18,195 nt of DNA from Nitrospira sp. (GTDB lineage: Bacteria; Nitrospirota; Nitrospiria; Nitrospirales; Nitrospiraceae): NCBI GenBank assembly GCA_020697375.1, contig JAJFBJ010000060.1:1-18195 (forward strand), given 5' to 3'. A model generated the notes under the pieces. It was not told the origin of the DNA, did not search any database, and worked only from the letters and a program-made list of their open reading frames with translations. Numbering within the stretch: the stretch's first letter is position 1; every line of letters begins with the position of its first letter. Shown here in pieces: positions 14,802 to 18,195 of this stretch. The position numbers and the translations under genes were made by a program.

Positions 14802-15467
14802 ATGCCGGGTGATCGAGCCGCAATCTATGACCAGTTTCATGGAGAGATGAGGAAGGCGAGAGAGAGGATTCTCACCACCGCAGACGGCGAGGTGGGATGG
14901 CTCCTGAAATTTATTCAGACTGACCTGGACACTCTCACGGCGAGTGAATGGATGGTCTTGGCGTTTGAGATCGCCAGCTTTGTCGATGACGTCGCCAATC
15001 GCCGTGGGGCGGACATCGCGACAGAGGCCGGCTGGAGTGTCCGATCGATTCCAGGGGAGGGATCTCGCGGCACCCTGCCGAGTCGTGGAGAGGCCAAAGA
15101 GATCCAGGCGATGGTCCTGGGCAGCCTTGAAACACTATGGAAGACCGCCGTCACCGCCTTTACGTTCCCGCAATTCACGATCATCGTGACATTGCCCCTC
15201 GAGGACGAACGCAAAGGGAGTGTATTTGTGGCCACGAAGCGGAAAGTGAAAGAATTTGAATATCGGTTTGCCCATCTGTTGGTGGACTATGCCGGGCGCA
15301 TCCGTCGCTGCCCCGAGTGCCAACGGATTTACTTGGCCATCCGTTTCGATCAAAGATACTGTGGGCCTCGTTGTCAGACGCGAGTCGCGACTCGCAAATG
15401 GCGAGAGAGCCACAAAGCAGACCAACAAAAGGAGCGTCGCCGTGGCACGAAAAGCGGGAAAGGATAG
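14802..15467 (+). CDS. CGNR-like zinc-finger protein of the integration module
   Basis: This 221-residue protein has a C-terminal zinc finger (C170, C173, C187, C191: RRCPECQRIYL, then QRYCGPRCQTRVATRKWRE) like the CGNR and phage-type YCSxxCQ fingers. The N-terminal 150 residues are not recognised. ATG at 14802 is chosen for its AGAAGGAG site 5 bases upstream; an in-frame ATG at 14745 lacks one. Its 3' end overlaps the integrase 2 start by 26 bases, so the two are co-translated. It is probably a regulator or architectural DNA-binding protein of the element. Confidence 0.75.
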   Translation: MPGDRAAIYDQFHGEMRKARERILTTADGEVGWLLKFIQTDLDTLTASEWMVLAFEIASFVDDVANRRGADIATEAGWSVRSIPGEGSRGTLPSRGEAKEIQAMVLGSLETLWKTAVTAFTFPQFTIIVTLPLEDERKGSVFVATKRKVKEFEYRFAHLLVDYAGRIRRCPECQRIYLAIRFDQRYCGPRCQTRVATRKWRESHKADQQKERRRGTKSGKG

Positions 15468-16659
15468 AGGGATTACGCAGCGAAAAGGTAGAGAAGGATG
15501 GTGGGTGCGTCTGTATGTAGATGGAAGGGAACGATGGTATCGCTGTGACACCAAGAGCCAGGCTAAGGCCTTATATGGACGTGTGAAAGCCGAGCAACGA
15601 GAGGGCAAATATTTCGAAAAGGCGAAGGCAGTTCCTTTCCGGGAGATTGCCGAGGAATACCTCAAAATCGTTGATTCGCGTCGGTCACGCAAAGGCGATG
15701 ATCACTCTCGGATGAAACGCTGGGTCATCGCGTTCGGTGATCAGGACGCCGCCACCATTAGCGCCCGGCAAATTGAGAGAGTCTTGGCACAACTTCAGGA
15801 CGAAGGACGGAAACCGGCTACGCTCATCCGGCACCTGACGGTACTCAAAGCCACATTCAATCGTGCCAAGCGGTTGGGTCTGGTTCGAGACAATCCGGCA
15901 GTATTGGTGAAGACAGGCAAGCCGAACAATGTCCTCGTCCGCTACCTCACGCAAGACCAAGAGTTGCGGTTATTAGAGCTGCTCCCCGTTGCGTACCACT
16001 CAGTCGTCATCATGGCGATGCATACGGGCTTACGACAGGGGGAGCTGCTGAGGCTGACTTGGTCAGACATCGACTGGAATGTCGGCGTCCTGACAGTCCA
16101 GGAACCTAAGGCGGATGAGCGCCAACGGATTCCCATGAATTCGACAGTAGTCGGACTGCTCTCCACATTGAAGGAGAAGGGAGTCCCTGGACCGCTCGAT
16201 CCCGTGTTCGTCCATGATGCGCGGTACTTGCGACGAGCCTTCGACCGCGCCGTGAAGCGAGCGGGACTGACGCCGTTTCGGTTCCATGACCTTCGCCATA
16301 CCTTCGCATCGCGGCTCGCCATGCAGGGGGCCAACGATCGGACGCTCATGGCGTTAGGGAGGTGGAAATCCCCCGCAATGCTGAGCCGATATGCCCACCT
16401 GTCGCCGACTCATCTCTGGGAGGCCGTGGAAGGACTGACAAAACCGGAAACCGTGACCAAAACCGTGACCGAGCCTAACGTGGAATCCGAGGAAGCAGCG
16501 AAGTTATTGAATGATATGGTGAGTCGGCTGGGATTCGAACCCAGGACCCTCGCCTTAAAAGGGCCCCAGGGGATAAGTAAAATCAATATTTTACGTGCTG
16601 GAACATTCCAATCTCATACATGGTTTTACAATGGCTTACAAAAAGGCTGTCCGATATAG
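15442..16659 (+). CDS. Tyrosine recombinase / site-specific integrase (integrase 2)
   Basis: As integrated, this integrase has 405 residues. It has an N-terminal three-stranded DNA-binding region (RKGREGWWVRLYVDGRERWY), a core-binding domain (about 65-155) and a catalytic domain with R198 (TGLRQGE), K223, H282 and R285 (FHDLRHTF), W308 (ALGRWKS) and Y317 (SRYAHLS). W308 replaces the usual second histidine, as in Cre. GTG at 15442 is chosen because AAAAGGAG stands 7 bases upstream and the family homology begins there. Codons 359-374 are read from the 48-bp attachment core (MVSRLGFEPRTLALKG), so the last 31 residues depend on what lies beyond the core. Residues 333-344 are encoded by the candidate arm repeats. 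Confidence 0.95.
   Translation: MARKAGKDRGITQRKGREGWWVRLYVDGRERWYRCDTKSQAKALYGRVKAEQREGKYFEKAKAVPFREIAEEYLKIVDSRRSRKGDDHSRMKRWVIAFGDQDAATISARQIERVLAQLQDEGRKPATLIRHLTVLKATFNRAKRLGLVRDNPAVLVKTGKPNNVLVRYLTQDQELRLLELLPVAYHSVVIMAMHTGLRQGELLRLTWSDIDWNVGVLTVQEPKADERQRIPMNSTVVGLLSTLKEKGVPGPLDPVFVHDARYLRRAFDRAVKRAGLTPFRFHDLRHTFASRLAMQGANDRTLMALGRWKSPAMLSRYAHLSPTHLWEAVEGLTKPETVTKTVTEPNVESEEAAKLLNDMVSRLGFEPRTLALKGPQGISKINILRAGTFQSHTWFYNGLQKGCPI
16452..16473 (+). repeat. Two 11-12 bp repeats CGTGACCRAA in the integrase 2 tail (candidate arm sites)
   Basis: CGTGACCAAAA starts at 16452 and CGTGACCGAG at 16464. They match the four units at 2636-2681 just inside the other end and share their 12-bp spacing. 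They lie within the integrase gene, about 45-65 bp from the core. After excision both groups would flank the joined core on opposite sides. Confidence 0.55.
16517..16564 (-). repeat. Attachment site, right copy: tRNA-Lys(TTT) 3' half
   Basis: This is identical over 48 bases to 2470-2517. It encodes on the minus strand the anticodon loop, variable loop, T-arm, acceptor strand and CCA of tRNA-Lys. The bases to its right (CCCAGGGGATAAG) do not continue a tRNA, so the intact gene must lie beyond another island further right. Confidence 0.9.
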
Positions 16660-16673
16660 GACGCGTGGCGGTT

Positions 16674-16685
16674 CGGTGGCCACCG
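16674..16685. repeat. 12-bp perfect palindrome CGGTGGCCACCG
   Basis: The palindrome lies between the end of integrase 2 and the end of the TIR gene, which converge. It may act as a protein-binding site or part of a bidirectional terminator, but no T-run follows it. Confidence 0.3.
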
Positions 16686-16740
16686 GCCGGCTATTCAGTG
16701 CATCTAATACGTGGACCAATAAAGAGGCTTCCATAGACGC

Positions 16741-17499
16741 TTACTGACGTGAGCCAATATCCTGGACCAACCGGTTCCGAAGCGTGCTGCATAACACTCG
16801 CACCGCTTCATAGTGTTCATCAGAAATGTTCCCAAAGTGTTTTTCCATAAGAATCGCCGTAAGTGAGTCCTGTAACGCCGCATAACCCGTGTAAGCCATT
16901 CGCGAGAGAAATATGCCCCCGCCCTCATTAAAATACCAATCTCGGAGATGCCGACTGAGGTTACCTAAGTCCTTATAAGTGACATTCTTAGACCTGGGCC
17001 ATTTGGGTAGTACTCGGGTAAGTAACCACAATCCCTTGTAGGTTGCAATTCGTTCCCGTTGAAGTGCTTCGCTAGGTGGCACATCCACCGAATCCATTCC
17101 TTTATACTTCAACAAGGCGGTTACACTCGCAGCGACTTCTTCCGCCACATTCCCTTGAGGGTAGAGGATCGTTACGGCACGCAGGTATGGATCGATTCTT
17201 GAATCCAGCGTCGGCCTTGTCATGACCGGAAGGATTTTTCCAGATGGGTTCTTCCATCGGTTCTTTGCGAAACCAAGCTCGGTGCGCGCATAGCCGCCAT
17301 GTCTTAAGGATTCGGGAGAAATGAGAAAAACAAAGAGATTGCAGGTGTACACGGCTTTTTGAATGGCTAACCCATATTCTTGTCCAGGAGGAAGGGTAGA
17401 ACGATCGAAAAAGACTTTATAGTCACGGACGGACAAAGTTACGCTGATCTCCTCAGCTATTAATCGTTGTTTGTGGGCATAGGATAGAAATACTTTCAT
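16741..17499 (-). CDS. TIR-domain protein with C-terminal helical DWYFxxGGG domain
   Basis: This 252-residue protein begins with a bacterial TIR domain (residues 1-130: KVFLSYAHKQR, DYKVFFDRSTLPPGQEY, LFVFLISPESL). E74 in GGYARTELGFA is at the position of the catalytic glutamate of NAD+-cleaving TIR enzymes. The C-terminal part (about 148-252) is helical, with RERIATYKGLWLLTRVLPKW, HLRDWYFNEGGGIFLSR and YAALQDSL. I have the impression of this pattern in other TIR proteins but cannot name the domain. The CHAT gene lies 207 bp upstream on the same strand. A defence role, with NAD+ depletion after infection, is inferred. The ATG at 17499 is preceded by a modest GGAA. Confidence 0.85.
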   Translation of the reverse strand: MKVFLSYAHKQRLIAEEISVTLSVRDYKVFFDRSTLPPGQEYGLAIQKAVYTCNLFVFLISPESLRHGGYARTELGFAKNRWKNPSGKILPVMTRPTLDSRIDPYLRAVTILYPQGNVAEEVAASVTALLKYKGMDSVDVPPSEALQRERIATYKGLWLLTRVLPKWPRSKNVTYKDLGNLSRHLRDWYFNEGGGIFLSRMAYTGYAALQDSLTAILMEKHFGNISDEHYEAVRVLCSTLRNRLVQDIGSRQ

Positions 17500-17706
17500 C
17501 GAATTCCATAATTAGGACTTTATGAGCATTGCTGGACAGTGCAGACCGTGGCCCGCTGATTGAGAGTCGAGGCGAAGACCTAGCGTTAGGACACTCAACA
17601 GAACGAATCCGCAGCAAAGCACGAGGTTTTGCGATAGCCCAAATCACTATGGATCATCTTGTTTCAGGGTGTTTGGCACCGTCCGCACCGGGCCATGCGG
17701 CTGCCA
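17500..17706. other. Gap between the CHAT and TIR genes
   Basis: I see no supported gene in these 207 bases. Short open frames on both strands lack family resemblance. The gap is long enough for a separate TIR promoter, so the two genes need not be one transcript. Confidence 0.5.
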
Positions 17707-18195
17707 CTACACCTCCATATCCACCTTGAGCACGATGTCGCTCGGATTGCCGTAGTGCTGGTAGGCGCCCCAGGTATCGCCGTAGCTACCGATTTGCCTG
17801 CGGCCTGCTTGGAGCGCGTCGCAGATCGGCTTTCCGGTCAACAGTCCCTCGTAGAATGTTCGCGCGAGCTGCGTCGCCTGTTCGTCGTTCACCGGCCAGC
17901 CACTGCCGAGATAATTACTCACGCCACGCTCGAAAAAAGCCTGAGCAACGCTTGCGAGCCCTTTCGACTGCTCGTCGGATGACAGCGCGGTTCCCTTGGT
18001 CGTGACTGCGGAGAAGCAGGCGTTGGCGAACACCAGCCGCGGCACCTTGCGCGCGCGGAAGATTTCCCTCGCGGACAGGACGCAGTCCTTGCCGAAGATC
18101 CAACCGCTTCCGGCCGGATTGTCCTTATCATAGTCCCCGTGACCGGCATAGTGGACGATATCGAATTCACCGGAGAGCAACAGCGCCAGGATCTC
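17707..18195 (-). CDS. CHAT-domain caspase-like protease, C-terminal part (partial)
   Basis: The frame is open to the window edge, so the start is missing; 162 residues are visible. It has the catalytic His block DIVHYAGHGDYD and the Cys block RLVFANACFSAV. The typical CHAT ending follows: SGWPVNDEQATQLARTFYEGL, then LQAGRRQI and AYQHYGNP. CHAT proteases are separase/caspase relatives often used as effectors in bacterial conflict systems, usually behind sensor or TPR regions that would lie to the right here. With the TIR protein downstream it suggests a paired-effector module. The substrate is unknown. Confidence 0.85.
   Translation of the reverse strand, partial: EILALLLSGEFDIVHYAGHGDYDKDNPAGSGWIFGKDCVLSAREIFRARKVPRLVFANACFSAVTTKGTALSSDEQSKGLASVAQAFFERGVSNYLGSGWPVNDEQATQLARTFYEGLLTGKPICDALQAGRRQIGSYGDTWGAYQHYGNPSDIVLKVDMEV

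Larger units (their letters stand above)
2470..16564. mobile_element. Candidate 14-kb integrative element in the 3' end of tRNA-Lys
   Basis: The segment is bounded by perfect 48-bp direct repeats that correspond to a tRNA-Lys(TTT) 3' half. It carries its own tyrosine integrase beside the right repeat, an HTH protein, a Rep-like protein and two small zinc proteins. Candidate integrase arm repeats lie inside both ends. Cargo is exopolysaccharide synthesis, signalling proteins and a membrane transporter half. No conjugation genes (relaxase, VirD4, VirB4) are visible, so it would be a mobilisable or satellite-type island rather than a self-transmissible ICE. Excision has not been shown. Confidence 0.8.

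Noticed and set aside
17659..17982. 107-codon plus-strand frame
   Set aside because: It is antisense to the clearly homologous CHAT gene and has no recognisable domain.

Overview
The window is mobile, accessory DNA from a Gram-negative-type bacterium. Signal-peptide and outer-membrane-barrel proteins, clear AGGAG ribosome binding sites and a GC-rich coding style support this. The mix of a DUF3015 protein, a MEDS/DcmR-sensor protein, stand-alone REC and CxxCKKIRDD proteins and an exopolysaccharide glycosyltransferase recalls Nitrospirota (Nitrospira-like). That placement is an inference from gene content, not proven by any marker gene here.

The layout is a tandem of genomic islands stacked at one tRNA-Lys(TTT) target. 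A 48-bp perfect direct repeat occurs at 2470-2517 and 16517-16564. Read on the minus strand it is the 3' half of a tRNA-Lys gene, from the anticodon loop through the T-arm to an encoded CCA. Neither copy has a tRNA 5' half beside it, so both are attachment-site fragments, and an intact tRNA-Lys is expected to the right of the window. Each copy lies at the 3' end of a different tyrosine recombinase gene pointing towards it.

Region 1 (1-2469) is the right end of one island: the 3' part of an IS21-family element (istA tail, istB, terminal repeats to 916), then a small HTH/excisionase-like gene overlapping integrase 1.

Region 2 (2470-16564) is a complete candidate 14-kb integrative element. Its cargo, all on the minus strand, begins with a half-size UPF0016/GDT1 membrane protein. 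A kinase-free set of signalling proteins follows (MEDS protein, REC protein, 4-TM protein with a CxxCKKIRDD zinc module, zinc ribbon), then a DUF3015 periplasmic protein. The last cargo block is a four-gene exopolysaccharide operon transcribed in the order GT2 synthase, NodB deacetylase, BcsS-like outer-membrane barrel, SGNH hydrolase. The mobility core lies at the right: HTH, Rep-like protein and a Cys-rich small protein on the minus strand, divergent from a CGNR-like zinc-finger protein and integrase 2 on the plus strand. The end of integrase 2 runs through the attachment core. Candidate arm-type integrase sites (11-12 bp repeats) flank both ends.

Region 3 (16565-18195) starts the next island. 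It holds a TIR-domain protein with a distinctive C-terminal helical domain and, upstream of it on the same strand, the C-terminal part of a CHAT (caspase-like) protease that runs off the window. The pair looks like a defence or conflict module.
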